From contig CAJINV010000003.1 of assembly GCA_905178155.1 (NCBI GenBank), positions 393,091 to 457,090 of the forward strand: 64,000 nt of DNA. The letters are read 5' to 3'. Of this stretch, positions 36,730 to 49,017 are shown piece after piece; position 1 is the stretch's first letter, and the number at the start of each line of letters is the position of its first letter. The position numbers and the translations under genes are program-made. The notes under the pieces are model-generated. The model ran no database searches. It worked only from the letters and a program-made list of their open reading frames with translations, and was not told where the DNA came from. Source of the stretch: Amoebophrya sp. A120. Its lineage: Eukaryota > Sar > Dinophyceae > Syndiniales > Amoebophryaceae.

Positions 36730-39700
36730 ATGATCGAAATACTTACAATGCAGAATGCGCGAAATGCTTACAATGTAAGTGTTTCGTTCATTCTTTTCTC
36801 TTGTATGCAGGTACTCCACTTCTACCTCAAGATCAAAAACAAAATCTTCAACATTTTTATGATGCTCTATCAGGGACGAGAAGCCGCACGACGCGCAGGA
36901 GACGGCGTTGTGGAGCACGAAAAAACAAAAAGGCTGATTCGTATCCGGAATTTGTTGGGAAGAACTATTGTCAAAGAGATCGATACGCGGACAACTAAAA
37001 CCGTCGCTGACCTATGTAGTTGGGACATTGTCGCTGAGTTCTTCGACGAAGACCAGTTGTTGCCGCCCGTGCACCGACTGCAGTGGATTGTGGTGCGGCT
37101 GGTGGATGAAGACGACAAAAATGCCGAGAAGGATGATGAAGAAGCTGCTTCCGAATTCTCCGATGATAACATGTCCACCTGCAGCGGCATCACAGGTACT
37201 AGAAGCAGGTCGGTTTCGAATGATGATGCTGCCTCCGAAGTAGACGAGCAACATCTGGACCATGCGGGAGGACAAAACAACGGAACCGAGGACGGGGGAA
37301 CGACTACACTCGTCGGGCAACAACATCAAGCGAAAGATCACGGGCCGCACCAGGACGAGCAAGGCTTCCTCCCCCCAACAGGGCGCATCGCAGACCATGA
37401 TTTAGACCACGTTGTGTTTCAGTTTGTCGTCGACAACAAAACACACGTTTTGGAACTGCAACGAAAAAGGACGACCGAATCGGGCGAATTTGAGGAGACG
37501 CGAAGGGCTTACTTCAAGCGCACGGCCAACCTGTTGAGTTCCTGCACCTTGTTAGAGGCCCGCAGCTTTCTCTACGACCAAAGCTACCTGGACCTCCTCG
37601 AGGCGTTCGAAGAGTACTACGGGATGAAACAACCCACGAAAAACCGGATTCGTTTTTTGTCGACGAAGGCAAAGTCCTTTGCGGGCCACGCCCCCTGGGC
37701 CCTGTTTTTCATGACTCACGCGGAGATGTTGGCGCGGAACCCAAACATCGTCTTGCCTCGCCCGACTCCGGCTCCTCTGTTGGCCGACGCCGGGGACGAC
37801 GACGCGGTGGCGGGACGGACGGGGCGACTCCACCACGGAGAAACGACTGCGGATCCACGACCTGTGATGTTGGGAGAAGTCGAAGACGACGTAGCAGGAG
37901 TTCGCCTTGCGCCGCACCATCTGCGCCGGGCGAAAAAGCTTTTGGATTTTTTTCCTACATCGAATTCGAAACTCCTCTTTTATACCGGACATAATCATAT
38001 CCTCTATGCGATCCTGGAGCTACCGGCGTCGGAATTAGCGAAGCACAACAACGCCTGGGTAGATCACATGAAGCGGAAAAGCGAAAGCGAAACCCGCAGC
38101 TCCACCTTGTTGTCCACGTCGTCCTGCTGCTCCAATCTACGTTTATTTTCGGCCACCTCGCGCTGGGAATGTGCACGCAGGGTAGTGGAGCTATTTCTGG
38201 CAGAGTTCGCTCGGTGCAAAGTACTAGATGATGTAGTTTCTAATTCTAATACAACTACCACGACGCGACACCGAGACCTCCGCGTCGACGTCGAGCAAGA
38301 CGGAATATTAAACGAGGAAGAGCAGCAGGTGCAGGAGCAACAACTGCAACTGGAAGAGCTTTCTGATCCTGACTCAGAAGATGAGGACGAGGCGTATAAC
38401 CTGCTCAGGTGTTACAATCTCAAACGTTGCAATAGAGTCTGGAATTTGTGTTGCAAGAAGTGCATCATCTAGCCAACTCTCATAGGATTGCTCGTGACAA
38501 GTTCTGGAGTCCCAATCCGAACTGCAATCTGGCGAAATTTGTATTGCAGAAAGTGGAAGGAACGCTCTGCGAGTCTGTCTTGCTCATCATGCAAGACAAA
38601 TCCAAGATTCTATTCGTAACGTTTGAGATTGTAACGTTTGAGCAGGTCATAAGGCGGCACGGCGACGTACCAGGGACGAGATGCTCCAGAATGGGGATAT
38701 TGTACGAGCCCCCGGTGCCGCGAGGATATTGTTCCGCAACGGCTTCTTGCCGGCGCCGCGGGAAGAACGCCTGGCGGCACTGCAGCTGCAACGCCGACGA
38801 CAACGACGGGATGAGAACAATGTCCCCGCGATTCTGAACAACGTGGACCACAACATATTAATCGGGCCACCAGGGCGAGGGCCAGAAGATCGAGATCGCG
38901 ACGAGCACATTGCTGATCTTTTGAGGGACCTGCCGGCTAGAAACGTTCTTTTGGGCGTAGTCCTTCCCTTCTGTTCTTTGCACGTGAACACGAACTTTTC
39001 TCCTGCTCGCGACTTTGCTCATTTGGTTTTCTGGACCTTCCGGCGCGTGGAGGGAGTGCCAGGTCGCTTCTCCCGAACGACGGCACCGACTGGATGCCTC
39101 AAGGCGCTGCTTTCCTGGATGGAGGCGAAAGGCCTGACGGCTGTTTTTTTTCGAGAACTCGGCACTTGTATTCTTCAGGCGATCCGCCTTCCGGCGGCCC
39201 CGCACGACGACCTCCCGACGGCGCTGAAGAATGAACACGGATCTTCCCCTAGGAGGTCCACTTCTGCGCACAAAATAAATTCCAGCACCACATCAAATGA
39301 GCCAGCTTTATTTCTGACCAAAAACGATGTCGTGGCCGGTGCTCCTGCTGCTGTTTCGTCGACGTCGCAGACTGGAGCCGGTGGAACTTTTTCGGTCAGC
39401 ACAGAAGATGACAAGAACTACACTGCCGTAACGGAAGAAGATTATCGAAAGGCCATTGAGCTTTTTGTCCTGCGTATCACAAGAAAAAAGTGTTACAGTT
39501 ACACATTTGTTGGAGTTTCTGCATCACAAAGTTGCTCGACATGGCAAAAAAAAGCTGTGATGCGCAGACTATAAGGGAAAACACGAGTGAAATCAGATTG
39601 GCAAGCATTTCCTGCATGACAGAGCTTCTCTGTCTTGCTTGTCTCCCATCAGAGTGTGTAACTGTAACACTTTTTTCCCACGATACTGCGGTCCTTCTGT

Positions 39701-40231
39701 GCGGAAGCTCAGTTGTTGGCGTTTGCAGGTTTCTATGAACTGCAAAAGCATCGTCCTAGTATAGATTGCAATACAAATTATCTCAGCATTACAAATTGAA
39801 TTTGTAATGCGGATTTACCTTAACAGCCTAGATTTGTAATGCATAACTGCAATTAGTACGAGTACGATACTTTTGCACAGGATAGCTTCAAAGCGATCTC
39901 GTTCGTTACCGAGGCGGAGAAGATCATGGGGGAAGACGTCTGCTTCCGACCCGAGATAAAGGAGGCCGTGGAGGTGAAGGAACTGATGGACCCTTTGCTC
40001 GTCTTTCGAGGGATCCTCCTTTCAGCCCAACAGAAAATTGAGGCAGGAACAAGTGAGGAAACCGTGTTCCGGCGCGCTGGCGTCGAGGCTTTAATCGAGA
40101 AGCTACAATCCGGTGGTCTTGTCAAAGCAACTTGGGAAGACTTGGGGCAGCTCTTCTACGATCCAAGCAAGTCTGCGGTGCCAAAGTACTTTCAGGTTTT
40201 ATTCGGCGAAAGTGAAGGAGCACGCCTCTAG
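36730..40231 (+). CDS. Unknown 955-aa protein with three introners
   Basis: My model has exons 36730-38394, 38657-39474, 39691-39733 and 39890-40231, totalling 2868 nt (955 aa plus stop) with phase kept at each introner join. A 36-nt GTAAGT...GCAG segment at 36775-36810 encodes a hydrophobic run and may be a tiny in-frame intron. Residues about 60-110 (KTKRLIRIRNLLGRT, KTVADLC) have a weak ubiquitin-like alternation, which is only a guess. The middle is acidic (DEDD, EEEQQVQEQQLQ, DPDSEDEDE). The C-terminus is well conserved in style (WEDLGQLFYDP, VPKYFQVLFGE) and soluble. There is no signal peptide. Family not recognised. The third exon is only 43 nt and lies between two introners. Confidence 0.78.
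38395..38651. mobile_element. Introner 8 (subfamily D)
   Basis: Ends are TATAACCTGCTCAGGTGTTA and the complement of TATGACCTGCTCAAACGTTA, with arms continuing through CAATCTCAAACGTT. The flanking repeat is AGGCG, exact (38390-38394 and 38652-38656). Removal joins DEDEA to ARRRTRDE. One offset gives GC-AG; none gives GT-AG. Confidence 0.93.
39475..39685. mobile_element. Introner 9 (subfamily E)
   Basis: Ends are TATCACAAGAAAAAAGTG and the complement of TATCGTGGGAAAAAAGTG, both continuing TTACAGTTACACA. The flanking repeat is CTGCG, exact (39470-39474 and 39686-39690). Removal joins AIELFVL to RSFCAEAQ. Possible ends are GT-GC, not GT-AG. Confidence 0.93.
39734..39884 (-). mobile_element. Introner 10 (subfamily C, inverted copy)
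   Basis: A 151-bp element whose reverse complement matches introner 5 (9626-9779) along its length, including CAGTTATGCATTACAAATCT and GTAAATCCGCATTACAAAT. Flanking repeats are GTTTC (39729-39733) and GCTTC (39885-39889), one mismatch. Removal joins AFAGF to KAISFV. No GT-AG offset. Confidence 0.93.
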
Positions 40232-40731
40232 CTAGTAAATAGAAAAGACATACACACTTTTTTTTAAAACTGCGTCGGAGTTCAAAATTTGGAACCTCTG
40301 TAAACGACGGGGGAAACTGGAAAAGATTTACCAGGATGTCTACCTCAGCGATTTTTTTTGCTGTTTTGTGCGTAGGGTAGTATGAATAGATCTAGACTTC
40401 GAAAACAGAAAGATTAAGATATCCCGACGAGAAGAAATACGGAGCATGATGGGATGCATGTGGACGAGGCTCATATTGGAAGAACATCAGCAAGCGGAGG
40501 TGCTGCATGAATTGCATAATCGGGGTGTTCGTGGCGTGATCTTCACCGACATGGCACAACCAAAAAACGAACACCGCTTCCGCTAGTAATAGAAATAGTG
40601 TTATTTCTGGTCGTGTTCACAAAAAGCATGACGCCGTTTCTGTATCCTAAGCACGTGCAGCCGCTCAAATGGAGGTGTGTAGCAAACACGAAGCATATTT
40701 CAATTTTGTCTTTTGGAAACAATGCCACAAT
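40232..40731. other. Intergenic, no gene seen
   Basis: No ORF with features, no splice logic. AT-rich. Confidence 0.45.
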
Positions 40732-41790
40732 TCGCGGTCGAGACACAGAGAGTGACTGTGACCAAAAGAGCGAAAAAAATTACTGTTGGGGACAGAAAGA
40801 ATTGGATTTGCATTTGCAGACGCAGCAACATGCCATTTCCCGTTTGCACTACGTCGGTTCGGTTTTTCGTCGTTGAGTGGCTTTTCTTCGCAACTAATTT
40901 TGAGTCGTTGAGTCGGAGTTGGTGAAAATGCTATCCTATTTTTCTTTTTTCTCTTCGATTCTTCGATGTGAGTGTGTCACATAATAAATCAACGAGTCGA
41001 CCTTCTAAGAAGGTGCGCAATGGTGCAAAATCATGAAGATGCTTGCGCAGGCTGCCTTGCGCGGGGGCGGGATAAGAAGATCGAAGAGATCCGCAGATAC
41101 ACAGAACAAATTCGGGCTGCAGGAAACCTCGCTTATCGACGTGGTCAGAGGGGATTCCACTGGGCAGAGCGATATAATTTGTTCCGGGGACCGATGCGCC
41201 GGCGAAGCAAGCGGCAATCGAGAAAACGCCCTTCCCCTTCGGCGGGGGCCGCGGTCCGTATGCCGCGCGCCCTGCAGGCCCAGGGCGTTCATGTGGGCCG
41301 CCCCGATGGGCGCCCGCCCGTCTTCCCATCGGGGGCGGTGGTGTATTTCATCTCCGGCGGCCCACATAGTGATAGTGCTGGGTGGGGCGCGTGTGGTCTC
41401 TTTCCCCTCGCCGGCGGGAATTGTACGCGCACCCAAGCGCAAGCGCCTAGCCTATCGCAGCAGCGGAAGCGCAAGCGCCGAGCACAGGCGCTGCTGCATC
41501 CGCAGAAGCGCATGCTCATGCGCGCGCCTGCTATCGCAGCGTTGTGGCCAAATCGGCCGCCCCCGAACACTCAGGCTGCAGCCCGGGTTGTTGCAAAAAT
41601 CCCGCTCAACATCACGGAGAGCTGTATTTCACTTTTTCTTCAGCATTCTCCGAACAGCCAGAGCTCTGCCATTGATTTGGTGAGAGTGGCTCTGTTCCGC
41701 CGGCAGTAGCTTTAAAGCTGCGCATACGCATTTGATGTTGGCAGTGCTCCGCGTCATGTTTTCGATATTCAGTATGTAAAAGAGCCGTCG
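40732..41790 (+). repeat. 1-kb dispersed repeat, copy A
   Basis: Contains in order: block a (GACACAGAGAGTGAC..., 40740-40850), block b (CTTCGCAACTAATTTTGAG, 40885-40958), block c (GTGAGTGTGTCACATAAT, about 40968), block d (41020-41125, encoding a CxxC-type peptide, ACAGC then KKIEEIRRYTEQIRA), and block e (GC-rich, 41239-41715). Blocks a-d recur in copy B; blocks b and e recur in copy C. The GC-rich ORFs over block e reading GRPDGRPP look like palindrome translation rather than a gene. Confidence 0.8.
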
Positions 41791-42620
41791 AGACACAGAG
41801 AGTGACCAAAAGAGCGAACAAATAAAAAGCAAAAACTTAAAGTTGGATTTGCAGACACAGCAACATGCCATTTCCCGTTTGCACTTCTGCGTCGGTTCGT
41901 TTTTTCGTCTTCGAGTAGTTTTTCTTCGCATCAACTAATTTTGAGTCGTTGAGCTGGTGAAAATGCTACGCTATTTTTCTTTTTATTTCGAAGATGAAGA
42001 TGTGAGTGTGTCACATAATCAACGAGTCGACACTCTACGAATTAAATAAATCTTTCAGTTTGACAAGAATTTGCGATCGTGAAAAATAGGGCAGGTTATG
42101 GAGAGTAAGTGAGATAAAAGTCGTCCACCTGGGACTGACATTGCCTAAGGCGATCATGAGCATGACGCTTTCACCTCTGAAGTAAACCCAACCTCTTCTA
42201 CCTACACAAGAATTACACCCATCCGGCTCAAGACACATCCGATTGAAAATAGTAGGTGAAGCAGTGAGAGTGGCCGAAGTTTCACAACGCACTTGAAAAA
42301 CAGAGCCTAGCACTTTGCTTTCTTTCTTCTTGTTCGCGTTTGAAAAGCAGAGCTGTGAGAAAATTACGCAAAACGGAGAGAAAACGAACGCAGACCAATC
42401 GCGTGCATTCGCCGTTTGCACCAGCCCCGGAGAAGGAGACAAGAATGGCGCAAAGTGAAACAAGCACTTGCACAGGCTGCGGCGCGCGGGATAAGGTCAT
42501 CGAAGAGGTCCGTCTCTACACCCAGCAAATTCGAGCGCTGCTCTCGAAAATTGACGGGCTACTTATCGGGCCGGACACAACACCAGCGTCTTGTATTAAT
42601 TTACTATTTCTGTTTCACAA
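41791..42620 (+). repeat. 1-kb dispersed repeat, copy B (partial)
   Basis: Adjacent to copy A in the same orientation. Holds blocks a (41791-41885), b (41920-41985), c (41998-42042) and d (42446-42545), but lacks the GC-rich block e. About 400 bp of unrelated DNA separates c and d. Confidence 0.78.
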
Positions 42621-42627
42621 TGAATAG
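42445..42627 (+). CDS. Possible small CxxC exon or ORF
   Basis: From the ATG at 42445 the frame reads MAQSETSTCTGCGARDK and then a helical KVIEEVRLYTQQIRALLSKI. Block d of repeat copy A (ATG near 41021) encodes a related peptide (MVQNHEDACAGC, then KIEEIRRYTEQIRA). The two differ by many substitutions, yet keep the C-x-x-C and the helix, which suggests a protein-coding origin. It could be the first exon of the kinase gene downstream, but I found no donor in the right phase. It may also be a standalone small gene or a repeat-borne relic. Confidence 0.3.
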   Translation: MAQSETSTCTGCGARDKVIEEVRLYTQQIRALLSKIDGLLIGPDTTPASCINLLFLFHNE

Positions 42628-42830
42628 ACAGAGGACCAGCGATATTTTGTTCATAGCTTCGAGGTCCTTAGTTCTTCGCTTTCTGTGAATTCAGAAGTTG
42701 ACTTGTTAGTCATGAATATCTGATTCTGCTGCACGATGCACACAAGGGCAGAGGAAAAAGGATAAAACACAAGCTTGAGACTTCATTGGAAATCAATAGC
42801 GCAAACAATCGTCAGCGAATCTTCCTCTAG

Positions 42831-45800
42831 GCAGGTGCAGCCAAACGCCCAACGTATTTTAAAAACAACAGCTACTACCGGAACCGGTGGACAGCTACTA
42901 GCGGGGTCTTCAAGTACTTCGTCGTCGGCGGCAGCTAGTGCCACTGGTATCACATGAATGTGTTGGTTACAATACACGGTTTTTTTGGTGCATCCGCGTC
43001 TCCATTTAAAATACTAAAACCAATACGAATTTTCTAAATGTCCGCAAGCGCGATCTATCATGCGGCGTTCGTGATGAATGCAGATTAAAATGTAGAAGAT
43101 GCTCGATTTTTACATTTTTCGTTGACGTTGCTTCAGCGACACCTGTATCACAAAACCCGGCAACAGGTTTGTTTCAGCAACCACCAGCACTCGTGGAAAA
43201 TGTTTTGCCAGAGCCAGCAGCACCACCGCCAGCAATTGCGGAAGTGGATTCTTCCTCTTCATCCCCCTCTTCGAGCAGTAGCATCTCCCCGATGCATGAT
43301 ATGCATATTATGGGCGGAGCAGCAGGACAAGGAGGTACCAGCGACACTACTAGTTGTTCTGTTCCGCCAAAAACTAAAATACTTTTGTGGTGTCGACACT
43401 CAAAGACTCGTCTCTACAGAAGAGACGTGTTAGAAGTCGATGAACAATCGTGGTGAGTGCAACCTCGTATCATGCATGAGTAGAGCTGGAAACTAAGAGA
43501 CGCCATTTGGGATGGCGGATGACCTCCCCTACAAACACAGAGTCGGCATTTTTTTGGGATCCCGGGCACATCCACAGTTTGAAGTCCATGTACTTGGAGT
43601 GCGCAAGCCTTGTACCATATCATAAGAGAGGACGCCAACAATAAATAAAATACGCAGGTAAGAGACTGACCGATGACCCGTTCTCGCCGGAACCTTGCCT
43701 CGACCACTCTATTGGTGAGGAGGATATTGCAAGAGGTAGGCAGCAGGTGCAGGACAAGACCCAGCGCAAGCGGCGTATTATTGCTCCCAGAAAATATTTC
43801 GTGAATGAGAATGAGCCGCAAAAGGAAAAGCCGAGTTTCGAAGGAAGTCGATCAGTAGCAGGCGTGGTCACAAGCGGCACCGTAGACACGACAGCAGCAT
43901 CTTCATCTACTTTTTCCGCGTTCTCAGCACCACCACCTTTGAATTCCGCGAAGTTGCGATTCTCAACACAGTTGAATGAGAAGAAGATACACGCAAATGT
44001 ACATGCTGCAAACATCAAAAACGAAAGTAGTACGACCATCCTGCCGCGAGGAGCAGAACGCCTGGAATCATGTTCATGCGACAACTCGTCATTGGTGCCG
44101 GAAGGTGAGCCACTCCCACTGCTTAACTCGACTTCTCCGGTAGGGTCTTCCAACAACGCACATGCACAACTACTAGCTCCGGCAGGGTCTTCTAGCATCG
44201 CACCGGCAGGGTCTTCCAACATCTTCGCTCGGAAATCGTGTACAACAACTAGTATTTCTACTGCAACGGGACAGGTGGATCGTAACACAGCAGAACCCGC
44301 TGGGTTGTCAAGTAGCTCCCAGGACCCGCAAAAGCCGATAATTGCGGATGCCGGGAAAGCTGCTGCAAATGAACATGCGTCTGCGCGGTCCAATAGCCGA
44401 AAAGATCGCGGTGGAAAGATGAAAGCAGCTGCTGGAAAGGTTTCGGCAGCCCAATTGTCCATTGCAGCGGAGCAGCAGGCGGGGCTGCCCGGGTCTTCTT
44501 CATCTTCGCCTTTTGTAGCTTCGTCCTCGAGTTCCACTGCTACCACAACAGCCAAGGAGAAGCAAGTAGGAAAAGCCCGGGAGACCTCCACGAAGCGGAA
44601 GCAGGGCGCAGCAAGCAGCTTCAAGCCGGCAACAAGAGCTGCGAAAAAAACTGCCGCGGCTAGTGCGAAGGACAAAATAAATGACGTTGCCAGCAAAGAG
44701 GGGGGCAAGAAGGTGCAGGTCGTTCTCGAATCGTTACACAAAGATGAAGATGAACCAGAAGCGAGCAAACGACACAGCAGTGTGCCTCCGAGTCGACGAG
44801 AACGAGCAAATCAGGCCAAAAATCCAAAAGAATTGGACCTGCCACACCCGAAAAGCGATGACCAAGACAAGCGAATACGGAGCAGCAGTATTCCGGCAGT
44901 GAAAGGAACCGGCGGTGCAAAGACAGCAATTCAGCGGGCTTTCTCGGCAGTCCTGGGGGAGCTCTACGATACATCGGTGAGTCCACCCCAGCCCCTCGGC
45001 GATCCCGGATCTTTCGGCGCAGTATTTATCGGCTGCAGCAAAACGTCAAAACAGCCCGTGGCCGTGAAGCTCATCCTAGAATCGGGCGACTATAAGAACT
45101 CTCACGGAGAGTCTGTCGGACTGTGCCATAGCGACGACTTGGACGACAACTACCGCGAGGTGGTTGCGCTGCAGCGGTTGGCCCGCGAGGAGGACCGACC
45201 AGATGAGCTTCTGCACGCTGTGTCGATTGACCGCTTCCGAGTCGTCGATGTAACGAGCTATTTTGGCGGGAAAAACGTCAAGACCACAACGACCGTTCTG
45301 GTATTGTGGTTTTTGTTTGGCTCTGGCCAAGTTTTGTACTTATATATTATAGTAATTCGGAATATTGTAATTGCTGGGTGGGATGCACCGTGTTTCAAGA
45401 TGATACGAAAAGGTCTCATCGAGACCAAATAGGATCTCGATCTTGCATGCAAGTAGAAGCAGGATCTGAGTCCCTCAGAAATAGATATAAAATGAATTTA
45501 AATTGAAATATACATTTAGGCTATTACGATGCCTGCTGTCGGCAAGGCTGGCCTGCTGCATGACGAAGAGGACGCTGGCGCAGCTGGATGGAAATTCCGG
45601 ATCACGCTGAACAAGCTCGAGACGCAAAACAAGGGCGCGGCTGCGGCAGCTCTGCTGAGTCTCATTTCGAGCGGCCTAGAGGGACTGGGTTTCTTGAACA
45701 ACCGTTTCTCCGTGATCCATTTTGACGTTTCGGAAACCAATCTCAAGCCTGTTTTGAAGCTGGTACAACTTCTTTTCAGATCACTACAAAGAGCAGGTTT

Positions 45801-47198
45801 TTAATTTTCATTTGCGTTTTTTTTTGCTGTTTGACTTCGTGTTTCCCCTTTGGGTTTGGGAATACAAGACAATGCATGCAGAATGTTTTCGCGGATGCTT
45901 CTAATGTACTGTCTCCTCAATAACAATATCGATAGTTGTTTTTTTTGGAGTTCGAAGTTCATGACGCAACACCATTTGCTCTGCGATTGCGAGGAAGAAG
46001 TTCTTTAACGTGAACAAGTATGTAGATGTACCTCAAACTACACCAGATAAACGGGAAGAAGACGATGCAAGCCCGCCTGCTCGACTATGGCAAGCTCCGC
46101 TTACTAGACCACGTTACCAAGGTGGACGGAGAGTCGTACGGGAACAGTGACTTCGCCCCAGCAGCAAGGATTGGCCCGGTTTCGGTAGTGCGGACGCGTC
46201 CCGTTACCGCAAGCAACGACTACCCCGCGCTCTCCCTAGCAGTATGCGAATACCTCACCGGGCGCCGGCTCGCGAATGAGGCGTTCAACTTCAAAACGGA
46301 TAGCGGGCAAGGCTACGATGTTCATCGCGCCACGCTCGAAGGGCTCGCAAAGGAGCTTGCCGCCGGCGCAGGTGGCCGAGGTGGGCAAAAATCCGCTGGA
46401 AAGATCAGAAACCATGAGATCCGGCGTCCCGCCACTACCGGGGAAAAGCTGAAGAAGAACGCTACGGACGAACAGATTGCGGATTTTTGCCGTAAGGCGG
46501 CCGATGAGATTCGCGATTGTATCCCGGGCGACAGCACGGGTACATCGGCGGCACTGATCCAGGAGGTGTGTGACGCTCTACGCCAATAAATCAAACTGCT
46601 ATCACATTCTACTGGGCTCTGTAAGTCTAAATCGTGGCAGCTAACAATCCAGATTTTATCGTGACACGATCACGACGTACGTCTGAGAGATAAAAATAGG
46701 TAAGAATGCGGATTTTTACATTCCGAATTGCCTAGCTCCTGCCCACCTGACAAGGGAAAATTTTCAGGTGCTGACTACTTGCTTCTATCGCTGGCAGCTT
46801 GTCTACTGTGTTGGTAAATAAAGCAGAATAGTCGTTGTAGCTTTGCCGAGAGGAACAAAATGCTTAGGTTTGAAAAGACTTCCAGATTCTGAAAAAACAG
46901 CAGTTAGATTTCGCAGGCATATTTTCTGGCGTCTCTCCTCGAGGGAGATCTCCCCCGCGGTGTCACGGTACTTCAGCCGACTACGGAAACCGAGTTTGCG
47001 GAGCTTTTCGGCGTCAGAACGAGAAGCACCGATGAAGGCAAACCCCTGGCGGTCCTGAGAAAAGAAGCGAGGGAAAAACTGAAAGCGCTGCTTCCGTCCG
47101 ACACGCTGCTGCTAATCGGCCAGGATGGTAATACGAAACGCGGCCCAGAAGCAGAAGCAATTTGCAGACGTGACGGCAATCTCGTCAATCTGCAGTGA
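42831..47198 (+). CDS. Divergent protein kinase with long disordered N-terminus (5' end unknown)
   Basis: Predicted to phosphorylate proteins. Exons in my model: 42831-42946, 43137-43452, 43740-45300, 45520-45762, 46026-46565 and 46917-47198; all joins are GT-AG and keep phase. The first 700 residues are Ser/Ala/Pro/Lys-rich. The kinase core then shows a Gly loop (GDPGSFGAVF), the catalytic Lys in PVAVKLI near 45063, a catalytic loop HFDVSETNL near 45720 (HRD Arg replaced by Phe, Lys of the loop replaced by Ser, Asp and Asn kept), a DFG equivalent LLDYGKL near 46085, and a helix-F-like DYPALSLAVCEYLTG. So the metal and phosphate ligands are present but the sequence is atypical. The start is not identified; no in-frame ATG precedes 44410 in these exons. 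The 43740 acceptor was chosen because it keeps phase. No introner occurs here. Confidence 0.68.
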
Positions 47199-49017
47199 GG
47201 ACAGACACAACTGAATACAAGTAAATGGTAATGGACTGGCCGCAGAAGATTACATAAAGAACAAACAGTAGTCGAGCAAATGAAGCGCCCCTCGCGTGTA
47301 GTAACCACGAATCTATGTATTGCCTTACAGCAGGAGCCGCTGGCATTGAAAAACTGCAGGCAGATTTTCCAAAACTGTACATCGGTGCAGCTTTCGTCTC
47401 CAGTAATTATCTCAGAACTGTAAATAAAAAACAAAGAGCAGTGTAGATCTGGTGAAGTAGAGAGACAAAGAATACGTTTACGTTCAAACGACTCGCCGTT
47501 CTACAACCAGAACGCTTTCTTTTTGCTTTTTGTAAATTTGATACGCTTATTCACTTTTGCTTTTGTGCCAAAGCCAATTGACTTTTGGACAGTTTACGTT
47601 ACCAAATGTGTGTGTAGAGGATCGTCCTCCTTGTGGTGGCGCCTAGATTTTGCTAAGTCGATTGTGACTTTGCGGCTCAACGTTGCAGCCTGCTGAAGAT
47701 GGTTAGGCGCAGCGTCGACGGAGCGGTACACCAAGAAATATTTTACTCGATCTCGAATGGATTCACATTTCAGAAGGATCTGCTTTTATTTACTCTATTT
47801 ATGAACTAAACAAGACCATTGGGGCGATTGGTCGTCTTGACGACGACGGCGTGGAGCGGCAATTGACCAAAGAGAGCTCGAAGTGAGACTGTATGATTGA
47901 AGACAAAAATAAACGCAAATAGTATATATAGATATACTTAAATCATGATGAGGCCTCTAGAATGTATAGTAGACGAGGTGCTACCTGTATTGCTACGCGG
48001 AAGGATTCTGCACTCAAGGATTTGTTTCGACGCCTTTTCGTCAAGCTTTTTCTTTGCAGTAAACAACAACAAGGTATAGTACTCTTCGCCGATATGGATG
48101 TCAATAAGAATCTGCACTACAATGCGACCACGAATGAAATATATTTATAGTTTCTCGAACTCGAGGTGTAACTTAAGCTTGAAGTTGCAAACTAAAGGTA
48201 AAGGGTGGAAGTCCTTGCGATAAATTCGTGATGAGTTCACAAACCTTATTCCTTGTCATTGTGAATAGCTGCAGCATTCACATTGTGATAGCTGCACTGT
48301 AGAATTATCTAGCGCGTCGATCTAGAGGTAGAGCTTCGGCGCAGACGCATCTATGTCTCATGCACTGAGAACGAGGCCAACTAGTGATACCGCGAGCATC
48401 GAATTTATAAAGTAGAACTCTTCCTTTGTGGGGTCGAAAAAGGGAAATCCAAAAGGCGCTTTTCTTTCTTCGTGTTTGTGACAGCTTGACACGGTTGTAG
48501 TTTCAGAATCTCCCAGGTGTTGCAAAGTTAAAGATAAATTCAGACTTTCTCCACCGAGGTAATTATTTCTTGTGGAGCGCTACAGCTTTAGCTTCACGAG
48601 TAAGAGGCGGACAGAGGCAAACCAATACCGATTTGGTACACCGCCCGACATCAAAAAAAGGGAACTGTAACTGAGAAATAAATGCAAGAGGCGGAATGGA
48701 ATCGCAATGGAGGTTTTCTTTGACCAAGAGGACGCCTCGCTCATATAATGAGGTTGATCATCTATCTATTTATTTTACCACTCCCGGAGGTGCCCCTGTT
48801 CTCGTTCCGGCGGAAAGCACAACTACGTAATGTCGGTTCATCGTAATTCCTCGCTGATCGAACGTGCTTTGTGAATCAATAGATACCGCACCGCAATTGT
48901 CCTGATCATAGCAGCACGCGTCGTCGTCGTTGTGCTTGCCGTTGCCGGGTTGGGCCTGATTTTTTTGCCGGAAAAACCAAGCCGCAGCATGCTGCTTGGG
49001 GGCCCAGAAAGGCTATC
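47199..49017. other. Intergenic, no gene seen
   Basis: AT-rich DNA with only short, featureless ORFs (for example 47962-48150). The word AGCATGCTGCTTGGGGGCCC at about 48986 is also found, with two changes, at the right end of the satellite (about 52013). No RNA gene could be supported. Confidence 0.45.

Noticed and set aside
41239-41720. GC-rich ORFs reading GRPDGRPP
   Set aside because: They translate a palindromic repeat block that recurs at 52680-53150 in different frames; no consistent coding frame between copies.
46973-47434. Minus-strand ORF of 153 codons
   Set aside because: It overlaps the last kinase exon on the + strand, which has clear splice and phase support.
48300-48400. A tRNA-like stretch
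   Set aside because: No cloverleaf with proper T-arm and acceptor pairing could be drawn.
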